The position numbers and the translations under genes were made by a program. The notes below the pieces were generated by a model. That model saw only the letters and a program-made list of their open reading frames with translations, was not told the origin of the DNA and made no database searches. A DNA stretch of 37,130 bases. Origin: Terriglobia bacterium (GTDB lineage: Bacteria; Acidobacteriota; Terriglobia; Bryobacterales; Bryobacteraceae). The stretch's first letter is position 1. Each line of letters opens with the position of its first letter. Where the stretch lies: the NCBI GenBank assembly GCA_025363475.1, contig JANYDS010000062.1, forward strand, positions 1-37,130. The letters run 5' to 3'. Shown piece by piece: positions 1 through 7,452 of this stretch.

Positions 1-137
1 AGGGCAACGCAGGGATGCGACCCGAGCGCCGATTCAAGTCCGGAATGGATGGCGGTCTCACGACCGCCTCCTGTTAACCCGCCGCCACACCATCTAAGGA
101 CGGTCATTTTTTTGTCCAACCGATGGGGTCCACTTCA
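1..137. mobile_element. possible end of an insertion sequence (weak)
   Basis: No gene can be called here. The stretch contains a perfect 7-bp hairpin (51-57 with 62-68, loop TCAC). It ends in a segment that on the minus strand reads TGAAGTGGACCCC, then TTGGACA a few bases on, which resembles the terminal repeats of some IS3-type elements. Homology to the TonB-receptor fragment stops exactly at this point, after residues NWNI, and the TGA that ends the fragment lies in this segment. An insertion that truncated the receptor is therefore plausible. No transposase can be recognised in the short open frames that enter from the left edge. This is inference from resemblance only. Confidence 0.25.
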
Positions 138-1180
138 CTTCGCAATGTTCCAGTTTTGAATGTAAGGCGTGCGCAGATTCGGATCGAACGTGCTGAAAGT
201 CAGCTGTTTGCTCGCGAACGGATTGCTGTTCAGCGGAACCTGCTGAAGCGGCCTATTGGTCGGAGTTACAGGTACTGCCAGGTTCGAAAGATTCTGGTAG
301 CTCGCCGGGGTGTTGGAGAAGGTTTGTCCGAGACCCGGCGCGTAAACGGTGGGGAGCTGCGTTGGCATAGATGTTGAGGCGCTCATAACCTACGCCATAG
401 CCGACGCGGAGAACTGTCTTGTCTACGCCGAACCACGGCAGCGACCACGCGAGCCCGAGGCCCGGCGCGAAGTTGTTGTTATCGCCTTTGTACAGCTCGG
501 CATCAGGATGGGGTCCGTTGGGGCCTACCTGCTGCGGGGTGATAAGTTGCCCGTTCAGAACGCCGGGATGAAATTCATCAGCCAACGAAGTGCCTGAAAT
601 ACCAAACAGCGAGTAGCCGCCGCCAGCCGGAGCGATTGCGTTTCCGTGCGCTTCAAATGGAACCTGATAAAGCTCACAACGGACACCCAGATTCACTGTG
701 AGCTTCCGAGTGAACTTAATATCGTCCTTGAAAAAACCGGACCATTCGTGCTGCTTGATCAGGGCATAACGTTCCAGCCCAGGCAGACACGTTGCGCTTC
801 CGGAGGGAGCGTGCAACGTTTTCGACACCGAATTCACCGAACCGGAAAGATCGAGGAGCAGGTTTTGCGCGACGCCGAGATTGGCGCCGAGTGTGGGGGG
901 ATTGTTGGATGTCAGACCCTGAATCGGCGCAGTGCCGGCTCCGAGGAAAGCGCGCGGAACGACATTGGCGATGTCTTCGCCGGCGCAGGAAATCAGGCGC
1001 GCTTCGATGCCGCCTTTAAATGAGTGCTTCCCTTTGAGCCAGGTAACTGTATCGCCATATTGGTAATTCGGCGTGATGTTTTTGTAGCCGTCAAGCGCCC
1101 CGTCGATCGGCACCAGTGGAGTGACTGTCAGAGGGCTGATGAGGTCCCTGGTGATAGAGTGCAGTGTCTCCGCCAGTTCG
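135..1180 (-). pseudogene. TonB-dependent receptor (Oar/CarA-type) fragment, frameshifted
   Basis: The minus strand encodes an internal piece of a large outer-membrane TonB-dependent receptor of the type abundant in Acidobacteriota. Recognisable stretches are NITPNYQYGDTVTWLKGKHS, GGIEARLIS, GFFKDDIKFTRKLTVNLGVR and FAPGLGLAWS followed by VGYGVGYERLNIY. The frame is lost near position 360: NIYANA in one frame continues as QLPTVYAPGLGQTFSNTPA in another. It then ends at TGA (135-137) right after PYIQNWNI. The N-terminal carboxypeptidase-like and plug domains and the C-terminal strands are missing, so only about 345 of the roughly 1000-1200 codons usual for the family remain. The upstream end meets an unrelated plus-strand fragment at about 1120-1195. 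It is almost certainly non-functional. Confidence 0.8.
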
Positions 1181-1735
1181 TTTATCGTAGCTTCGTATGC
1201 GAACCGGACCTCGCCGGTTAAGCGTGGCAAATGGCTGCTCGAAAATATCCTGGGTGCTCCCCCGCCCCCGCCTTCTCCGAATGTGCCTGCACTCAAGGAG
1301 AATATGGCTGGAGAACAGGCTCATTCAGTTCGCGAGCGTCTGGAAGAACACCGCGCCAACCCGTCCTGCGCAAGCTGCCACAAGGCGATGGATCCCCTCA
1401 GCTTCGCTTTGGAAACATTCGATGCGATCGGATCCTGGCGGACTGCGGGCGAAGACGGCGCGACAATTGACGCGTCGGGTGAACTGGCCGATGGAACCCG
1501 GCTCAACGGACCCGCCAGCCTTCGGACTGCGCTGATGAAGCGGCCCGAAGACTTCGTAAGAACAGCGATTGACAAGCTTCTGACTTACACACTCGGGCGC
1601 GGGACTGAACCCTATGATGCGGCGGCTGTGCGCCGGATCGTGCGGCAATCGGCGGGCACTGGTTACAAATGGTCTTCAGTGATTCTCGCCATAGTGCAGA
1701 GCGCACCGTTCCAGATGCGCATTGCGGCGGATTAG
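1175..1735 (+). pseudogene. C-terminal fragment of a DUF1588/DUF1585 cytochrome-like protein
   Basis: The fragment carries only the last two domains of the DUF1587-1592-1588-1585 family. The DUF1588 part shows ANRTSPVKRGKWLLENILG, a proline-rich spacer and the haem-type motif CASCH (about 1365-1380). The DUF1585 part shows LLTYTLGRGTEPYD and ends near VILAIVQSAPF. It aligns well with the end of the intact paralog at 7449-9956 (NRTSPVLRGKFLLKNLLG, CASCHNVIDP, LMTYALGRGLEYYD). The N-terminal roughly 600 residues, including the first CxxCH and DUF1592, are missing; upstream sequence reads as receptor on the other strand. No start codon or ribosome-binding site is convincing. Its TAG stop overlaps the convergent stop of scoB. 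Confidence 0.8.
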
Positions 1736-2415
1736 GCTCCGCGCATTGTTGGCACGGCAGATTCGTCAGGAATGATCAAGTCCGCGCCTGTTGCGTTCCT
1801 CACGTCCGCGACGGTCAAACCCGGCGCGATCTCGGTTAGCACCAGCCCTTCAGGAAACACACGGATCACTGCCATTTCCGTCACGATGGTTTCCACCACA
1901 CGCAGCCCGGTGAGCGGCAGCGTGCAGGCTTTCAGAATCTTGGGCGCGCCAGATTTCGTAGTGTGCTCCATGGCAACGATCACGCGCCGCGCACTCGCCA
2001 CCAGATCCATGGCACCGCCCATACCCTTCACGACTTTGCCGGGAACCATCCAGTTCGCCAGGTTACCTTCCTGATCGACTTCCATCGCCCCGAGGACGCT
2101 CAGGTCCACATGCATTCCCCGGATCATCGCGAATGATTCGGCGCTCGAGAAATATGCGGAGCCGGGAATTTCAGTTACCGTCTCTTTGCCTGCGTTAATC
2201 AGGTCTGGATCTTCGGTACCGGCCAGCGGGTACGCGCCGACTCCCAGCATGCCATTTTCCGACTGCAGCACGACTTCGATTCCCGGCGGTACGTGGTTCG
2301 CAATCAAGGTGGGGATACCGATTCCCAGATTTACATAAAAGCCGTCGCGCAATTCCAGAGCGATGCGACGTGCGATTCGTTCGCGCTTTTCAGCGTCGGT
2401 GATCTGTGTTTTCAT
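1732..2415 (-). CDS. scoB: 3-oxoacid CoA-transferase, subunit B
   Basis: This is the beta subunit of a family I CoA-transferase (succinyl-CoA:3-ketoacid type). It moves CoA between succinyl-CoA and acetoacetate or another 3-oxoacid in the cytoplasm. The protein has 227 residues, the normal length. Diagnostic features are [14 protein letters not shown] near residue 30 and the catalytic glutamate in QSENGMLG (Glu53), which forms the glutamyl-CoA thioester intermediate. The start ATG overlaps the stop of scoA in an ATGA, so the two subunits are translationally coupled. Its TAA overlaps the tail of the convergent DUF1585 fragment. Substrate range cannot be read from the sequence; acetoacetate is the family default. 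Confidence 0.93.
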   Translation of the reverse strand: MKTQITDAEKRERIARRIALELRDGFYVNLGIGIPTLIANHVPPGIEVVLQSENGMLGVGAYPLAGTEDPDLINAGKETVTEIPGSAYFSSAESFAMIRGMHVDLSVLGAMEVDQEGNLANWMVPGKVVKGMGGAMDLVASARRVIVAMEHTTKSGAPKILKACTLPLTGLRVVETIVTEMAVIRVFPEGLVLTEIAPGLTVADVRNATGADLIIPDESAVPTMRGA

Positions 2416-3113
2416 GACCGCTCCCCGCGAACCGTCCGGCGTTCAATTCGCTTCTCATAGTAGTTACCCTTGACAATACGCTTCACGTAGATGCCCGGCG
2501 TCACTACATGATCGGGGTCGATCATGCCCGGTTCCACCAGTTCCTCCACTTCCGCGATCGTGATCTTCGCGGCGGTAGCCATCACGGAATTGAAATTCTG
2601 CGCGGTCTTGCGATAGACAAGGTTCCCCATCCGGTCACCCTTCCAAGCCTTGATAAGCGCAAAATCAGCGGTGAGGGCGCGTTCGAGCAGGTAGCTCCGT
2701 CCGTCAAATTCCCGCGTTTCTTTTCCTTCGGCCACCAGCGTGCCGACGCCTGCGGGCGTGTAGAAAGCAGGAATGCCGGCACCTCCGGCGCGGATGCGTT
2801 CGGCGAGGGTACCCTGGGGTACCAGCGTCAGATCAATTTGTCCGGCGATGACCTGCGCCTCAAGAAACTTGTTTTCTCCCACGTAGCTGCCGACGTGGGA
2901 ACCGATCATGCCCGCTTCAAGCATGACGCCCATGCCGAAACCGTCGACGCCCATGTTGTTGCTGATCGTCTTCAGTCTCTTCACACCCTTGCGCACGAGT
3001 GCCGCAATCAGATTCTCGGGAATACCGCACAGGCCGAAACCTCCGAGCATGACGGTCGCGCCGTCGTTAATATCGGCAACAGCCTCATCAGCACTGCGAA
3101 CTTCTTTGTTCAC
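2412..3113 (-). CDS. scoA: 3-oxoacid CoA-transferase, subunit A
   Basis: This is the alpha subunit of the same CoA-transferase as scoB. The 233-residue protein shows the family signature [13 protein letters not shown] near residues 24-36, the NNMG stretch and [11 protein letters not shown]. The start is GTG at 3113, with AAAGGA about 8 bases upstream. Together with scoB it would form the heterodimer or heterotetramer needed for activity, letting the cell use or release ketone bodies or feed polyhydroxyalkanoate breakdown into central metabolism. The gene is first in a two-gene operon. It sits among decayed fragments but looks intact itself. Confidence 0.93.
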   Translation of the reverse strand: MNKEVRSADEAVADINDGATVMLGGFGLCGIPENLIAALVRKGVKRLKTISNNMGVDGFGMGVMLEAGMIGSHVGSYVGENKFLEAQVIAGQIDLTLVPQGTLAERIRAGGAGIPAFYTPAGVGTLVAEGKETREFDGRSYLLERALTADFALIKAWKGDRMGNLVYRKTAQNFNSVMATAAKITIAEVEELVEPGMIDPDHVVTPGIYVKRIVKGNYYEKRIERRTVRGERS

Positions 3114-3185
3114 GCAATAGTCCTTTCCGCGGCATCAATTGTGCCCGCCGGATATCCTTCTATCTTCAGAGTTGAACCCGGGCCT

Positions 3186-3390
3186 TCAGGGTTCAACCCC
3201 GAAGGCAAGAAGCACGTTGCCAGGCCGTCCGCCGCAGGCACCATACCCGGAATTCACATATAGCATGTCCCCCACCACCACGGGACCGGGTCCGATGATG
3301 GAAGCGCCGTTGGCCGAAACCAGATTGACCATCTCAAAGCCGTGATTCGTATCGTACTCGTTCCAGGCCACGACGATGCCCCTGCAGTTG
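3186..3390 (-). pseudogene. C-terminal fragment of a PQQ-type beta-propeller protein
   Basis: About 65 codons resemble the last blade of secreted PQQ-binding-like beta-propeller proteins (polyvinyl-alcohol-dehydrogenase-like). The clearest stretch is ANGASIIGPGPVVVGDMLYV followed by NSGYGACGGRPGNVLLAFGV. Nothing before this blade survives. Upstream on the same strand the reading frame runs into sequence that reads as ankyrin repeat on the opposite strand. There is no start codon with a ribosome-binding site. It is a dead gene tail left by rearrangement; its parent is not in the window. Confidence 0.7.
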
Positions 3391-3395
3391 ACCGC

Positions 3396-3703
3396 ACTTG
3401 AAGCCGTCTCAAGGTCGCGCTCGCTTCTGGCAATGACATAAACGCTCAATGTGAACGGCCAAGCCGCTTTGCATGGAACTGCTTACATGGGTTCGACCAT
3501 GCTGATTCAGTATCTGGCGGCTCACGGAGCCAAACTCGACCTGACCAACAGGCTGGGCCAGAACCCGTACTACATTACCCAGGGTGTTTATCAGGCCGGA
3601 TCGTTCTTTGTGAGACAAGGAAGCAGGCGAACTGTTGCGCGGGCTCGGCGCGGATATTATGCTTGGCGCGGAAGTGAAACACACGGACCAGGTGGACTGC
3701 TAA
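3396..3703 (+). pseudogene. frameshifted ankyrin-repeat C-terminal fragment
   Basis: Three reading frames must be stitched to recover the protein. KVALASGNDINA (about 3403-3445) is followed after a shift by VNGQAALHGTAYMGSTMLIQ and HGAKLDLTNRLGQNPYYI. A one-base shift near 3616 then gives KEAGELLRGLGAD, ending at TAA 3701-3703. The stitched product matches the end of the intact ankyrin protein at 4465-6096 (QRGNDVNAKDIFGDTPLHGA, TPLTVANGV). It is therefore a decayed paralog of that gene's tail. It lies back to back with the PQQ-propeller fragment and has no promoter or start of its own. Confidence 0.75.
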
Positions 3704-3714
3704 CCTAAATGAGT

Positions 3715-4338
3715 TCAGGGCAATAGCGCCGCAAGTTGCGGCTGAGCGCCTGCTGGCAAGGGCGTGTGACTTGTGTTCATCGCCATGGAAAGCAGGACGT
3801 AGTAACCGAGCAAGCCCTCTGTATCCATCACGCCTTCTTCTCCGAAGCGCGCCACTGCACGGGTCCAGGTGCCGTCAGCTACCTGATGGGTGTTCAGCAG
3901 TTCCGTGCTGAAATCATAGATCGCGTTCTGGTCCTCACTCATTCCCCCAGGTCGTTTACCCAGGGCAATCGCGGCCACAGTGTTTTCATCCACTCCGGCG
4001 CGGATTGCCGCGGGCCGGTGTGAGTTCCAGAGATACTGCCGGGTCCATTGACGGGCCACAATCAGAATGGCGATTTCAGTGAGTTGATGGCTGATCGTCT
4101 TTTTCTCGCGTACGACGTAGTCGCCCAGAGACTTGGTTCGCACCATGACTTGCGGGCTGCGTGACAGCGCCACCAGCCAGCCAGACAATTCTCCGCCAGC
4201 GGGTGCAGTTACTTCGGCAGGCGCTTTCTTCTGCGCCACGGTCATTTTTTCGGCGGAAACCGGGAGCAGGCGGGCTTCGGCGCGACGTGCGGAGAAGGAG
4301 ATCAGCAGGAGAGAGTCGATGCGCCCGATGCGGTTCAT
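3715..4338 (-). CDS. carboxymuconolactone decarboxylase / AhpD-like family protein
   Basis: The protein belongs to the alpha-helical carboxymuconolactone-decarboxylase fold. The diagnostic block is EIAILIVARQWTRQYLWNSH near the middle, followed by the roughly 80-residue tail around IALGKRPGGMSEDQ, ATGVMDTEGLLGYYVLLSMA-like sequence and a short Pro/Leu-rich end. It has no CxxC pair, so it is not an AhpD-type peroxidase reductase. Many family members of this size in Acidobacteriota have unknown substrates. I chose ATG at 4338 (MNRIGRIDS), which begins a short hydrophobic segment that may be a signal; a GTG at 4377 would add 13 residues. It lies about 126 bp after the ankyrin gene, same strand, and could be read with it. 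Catalytic role unassigned. Confidence 0.75.
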   Translation of the reverse strand: MNRIGRIDSLLLISFSARRAEARLLPVSAEKMTVAQKKAPAEVTAPAGGELSGWLVALSRSPQVMVRTKSLGDYVVREKKTISHQLTEIAILIVARQWTRQYLWNSHRPAAIRAGVDENTVAAIALGKRPGGMSEDQNAIYDFSTELLNTHQVADGTWTRAVARFGEEGVMDTEGLLGYYVLLSMAMNTSHTPLPAGAQPQLAALLP

Positions 4339-4464
4339 CTGACCAATATATCCACCCGGCGGAATATCGGCAGGCACCGTTTATATATGTTAGCTGTGCA
4401 CTTGTTTCTGTTTATCACTCAGTTAAGACGCAGCTATTTTACGACCAGATGATGCTGCTGGCGG

Positions 4465-6096
4465 CTATTTCCGGGCGTCCGGAACGGATTCGCCTGAGGA
4501 CCATTCCGCTTCCTGTTTCTGTACCCTCTCCAGGTAGGCTCTTGCGAGAGCGGGGTGCGTGGAGAAGCAGTCGAGACACTCTGTCCCGTCGCTCGTCTGA
4601 CCTTCCGTCGGAATTCCCGCAGCACTCATATATTTCTTGAGCAGTTCCGCCACTTCGGTCTGCACTTTATAGAAGCAGTCGTACTGAACACCGTTGGCGA
4701 CGGTCAGGGGCGTCCACCCGCGGATATCGCGTGCGTCGGTTTTCGCGCCAGCCTTAAGCAGAAACTCGATGATCGAGGTGGCTCCGCGGTAAGCTGCGCC
4801 GTGCAATGGTGTATCGCCGAAAATGTCCTTCGCATTCACATCATTCCCGCGCTGAAGGCAGATTTGCACGGCTTCCAGTTGCTCCGCTTCCTGCGTCTGC
4901 AGCGATCCGCCGTCCTCTCCGGGGTTCCAGATCATGACTCCCGCCGCAGCCATGAGGGGAGTGACCTGGTCAGCCGTCGGGACCGCCGGATCGGCACCGG
5001 CGGCTAGCAGCACATTCATGGCCTCCACATCCGTATTCTTCGCCGCAAGTAAGAAGGCCGTCGCACCCAGCCTGTTCAGCCGGTTGCGCTGGCCGTCCTT
5101 CATACCGTCTTTGCTCATGCGGGCGTTCACGTTCACGCCCTTGGCGAGCATTTTCTTCATAAGATCGATACTGTCCACAGTACCTGTTTCGATGGGACCG
5201 GGGACGCCAAAGCCGAAGCTGGACCGGCGTGTACGTTCGAGCTGGTGCAGCGCGTTCCATCCGACTTGCGCACGGTTCGGATCTGCGCCGCGGTCGAGGA
5301 GCATAGCGGCGAGTTCCCAGTGCCCGTTGGCGCAGGCGAGAATCAAAGCGGTTTCTCCGTCAGACAGGGTATCGTTTACGTCCACGCCGGCATCTAAAAG
5401 CACCTTCGCGGCGGCAATGTGCCCAGCCCGGACGGCGAAAAGGAATGCAGAAAACGAAGTGGGTTCGATGCGCACCCGGTTCAACCCGGTGGCACCTCCG
5501 CCGGACGTTCGCGCCTTGTTGCTGGTGCGGGCATTTTTGTCGGCCCCAAACTCGATCAGCATCTGAATTGCAGCCGCATTATTTCGACCGGCGGCCCACA
5601 TGAGTGCCGTCTCGCCCAGCGAATTATCGCGCGCGTTGACCTTTGCACCATGCACCAGCAGCGCCTTCACCACATCCGCCTTGCCTGTTCGGGCCGCCGT
5701 CATCAGAGCAGTCTCACCTTCGGGGAGAGAGGTGTTCGGGTCTGCTCCTGCATCGAGAAGCCTGGATACGATCACAACATCCCCGCGCTCGGCAGCGAGT
5801 GAAAGCGGCATCACGCCATAGCGGTTCGCCAGATCGATCTTCGCGCCGGCATCGATCAGCAGGCTTACCGCTTCCCGGTCGCTCCTGTCGACAGCCCAGT
5901 GCAACGCGGTGGTACCATCCGCCGCCGGTGCGTTCAATTCAACTGATTTGGACTTCACGATCGTCGCCGCCAGAACACGGTCGCCGCGTCGTATCGCATC
6001 AATGAGCGGCGTGCTCCGTGGAGCGGCCATGAGACCCGCCGATCCCAGCAACGCCGATCCGAACAACATCAGTGTCAAACAGAATTTTGCAGCCAT
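4465..6096 (-). CDS. secreted ankyrin-repeat protein
   Basis: A 543-residue protein with an N-terminal signal peptide (FCLTLMLFGSALLGSAGLMA, cleavage probably near residue 25). It is followed by ankyrin repeats over roughly residues 28-480, seen as repeated DGTTALHWAV, GETALMTAARTGKADVV, GETALMWAAGRNNAA, DGETALILACANGHWELA and GDTPLHGAAYRGA blocks separated by GADxN turns. The C-terminus carries two Cys in ECLDCF. Ankyrin repeats bind proteins; the partner is unknown. The start lies 12 bp after the DUF1552 stop, so it is the third gene of the DUF1592-DUF1552 operon, a recurring arrangement in Acidobacteriota. It probably acts in the periplasm with those two proteins. A decayed paralog of its tail lies at 3396-3703. 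Confidence 0.88.
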   Translation of the reverse strand: MAAKFCLTLMLFGSALLGSAGLMAAPRSTPLIDAIRRGDRVLAATIVKSKSVELNAPAADGTTALHWAVDRSDREAVSLLIDAGAKIDLANRYGVMPLSLAAERGDVVIVSRLLDAGADPNTSLPEGETALMTAARTGKADVVKALLVHGAKVNARDNSLGETALMWAAGRNNAAAIQMLIEFGADKNARTSNKARTSGGGATGLNRVRIEPTSFSAFLFAVRAGHIAAAKVLLDAGVDVNDTLSDGETALILACANGHWELAAMLLDRGADPNRAQVGWNALHQLERTRRSSFGFGVPGPIETGTVDSIDLMKKMLAKGVNVNARMSKDGMKDGQRNRLNRLGATAFLLAAKNTDVEAMNVLLAAGADPAVPTADQVTPLMAAAGVMIWNPGEDGGSLQTQEAEQLEAVQICLQRGNDVNAKDIFGDTPLHGAAYRGATSIIEFLLKAGAKTDARDIRGWTPLTVANGVQYDCFYKVQTEVAELLKKYMSAAGIPTEGQTSDGTECLDCFSTHPALARAYLERVQKQEAEWSSGESVPDARK

Positions 6097-6108
6097 GGTC
6101 GCGAAGCC

Positions 6109-7452
6109 TTAGAGGTCGGACAAAATGCCTGTGCTGTCGCCGATCTTCAGCTGACTCACATCCACGCCAACTTTGTTCAGCAGCGAGAGTCCGGCGTTCA
6201 TCAGGGGAGTATTCATGGCATAGCGAATGTGCCGTCCGCCTTTAAGGGTCCCGTTTCCGCCCCCGGCCGTGATGAACGGCATGTCGATCGGGGAGTGCTG
6301 ATCGCCATCGCCCATGCCTGCGCCATAAACAAGAATCGAGCGGTCGAGCAAAGTGCCGTCGCCATCCGGCGTTTTTTCCAGCCGGTCAATAAATCCGGCG
6401 AACAGCGAGACATGATAGGCGTTTATTTTTGTATTTTGTTCGATGTTGTGCGGATCGCGCTGATGATGCGACACCGAATGATGGGCTTCCGGCACGCCGA
6501 TCAGGGGATAGGACCGCGGACTGAGCTCGCGTGAAATTTGCAGTGAACTCACCCGCACGATGTCTCCCTGAAATGCCAGATGTTGCAGATCCATCAGCAT
6601 CGCCACGTGATCTTCAAACTTTTCCGGAACTCCGAGCGGTGCTTCGGCCAGCGGAAGGGGCGAACTTGCGTTGTTCTTCTCAGCCTTCTGAATCCGCACT
6701 TCGATTTCGCGGACCGCGTCCACATAGTCGCTCACCATGCGGCGGTCGCCGACACCAAGACGGCCTTCCAGACGCTTGATATCATCGCGCACGGCGTCAA
6801 GAATGCTGCGATCCTGCCGGCTTTGTTCCAGACGGGCGGCGGCGCTGCCACCCTCTCCGAACAGTCTTTGGAAAACCGCGCGCGGATCCCGTTCCGGGGG
6901 CAGGGGGGTGTTATCTGTCCGCCAGGACGTGCAGTTGAGGTAAGAGCAACTGTAACCGCTCTCGCAGTTGCCTACCTGAAAATTTGATTCCGTTGTCAGT
7001 TCGAGCGAACGCAGCGATGTATCGCCGCCCAACTTGTCCGCTGCGTACTGGTCAATGGTCTTGGCTGCCTGTAAGTCTGAGCCTTCAGTCCTTTTCGGCC
7101 TGACGCCGTTCAGCCAGCCCCCGGCAGCGCGGGTGTGTACTCCGCCGCCATCTTTGGTGCTGAGGACGCCCAGATTGCTGAGTCCGCTGAGCACATTGAC
7201 CTTTTCACGATAACGCTCGAGGGGCTTCAGGATCGGAGTCAGGTCATAGTTGGTACCGCCGTTTCCCGCCGGGTGGAAATTCGGCAGATACATCCCGTTG
7301 GGCACATAGAAGAAAGCCATACGCGGCACGCCAGTTGACACAGTAGCGGCCCTGCCTGCCGGAATCATTGCATCAAGAAACGGCAGCGCCACGGCTGCTC
7401 CGGCACCGCGCAGAAACGTTCTACGTGCAAGGGACTTTCCGGTGATGATCAT
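6109..7452 (-). CDS. DUF1552 protein with Tat signal
   Basis: This 447-residue protein starts with a twin-arginine signal (ARRTFLRGAGAAVALPFLDA) and then the DUF1552 body, recognised by MAFFYVPNGMYLPNFHPAG, PILKPLERYREKVNVLSGLS, RSILVYGAGMGDGDQHSPID and the C-terminal LTGGGN-like PFITAGGGNGTLKGGRHI region. The family is related to sulfatase/DUF1501-like alkaline-phosphatase-fold proteins and is exported folded, presumably to bind a metal or cofactor. Its reaction is unknown. Its ATG overlaps the stop of the upstream cytochrome-like gene by 4 bases, so the two are co-translated. Pairing of DUF1552 with DUF1592-type proteins is typical of Planctomycetes, Verrucomicrobia and Acidobacteria. Confidence 0.9.
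   Translation of the reverse strand: MIITGKSLARRTFLRGAGAAVALPFLDAMIPAGRAATVSTGVPRMAFFYVPNGMYLPNFHPAGNGGTNYDLTPILKPLERYREKVNVLSGLSNLGVLSTKDGGGVHTRAAGGWLNGVRPKRTEGSDLQAAKTIDQYAADKLGGDTSLRSLELTTESNFQVGNCESGYSCSYLNCTSWRTDNTPLPPERDPRAVFQRLFGEGGSAAARLEQSRQDRSILDAVRDDIKRLEGRLGVGDRRMVSDYVDAVREIEVRIQKAEKNNASSPLPLAEAPLGVPEKFEDHVAMLMDLQHLAFQGDIVRVSSLQISRELSPRSYPLIGVPEAHHSVSHHQRDPHNIEQNTKINAYHVSLFAGFIDRLEKTPDGDGTLLDRSILVYGAGMGDGDQHSPIDMPFITAGGGNGTLKGGRHIRYAMNTPLMNAGLSLLNKVGVDVSQLKIGDSTGILSDL

Noticed and set aside
253-1296. A 347-codon minus-strand frame as an intact gene
   Set aside because: The receptor similarity changes frame near 360 and the first 40 or so residues of the frame are antisense to the DUF1588 fragment; it is part of a pseudogene.
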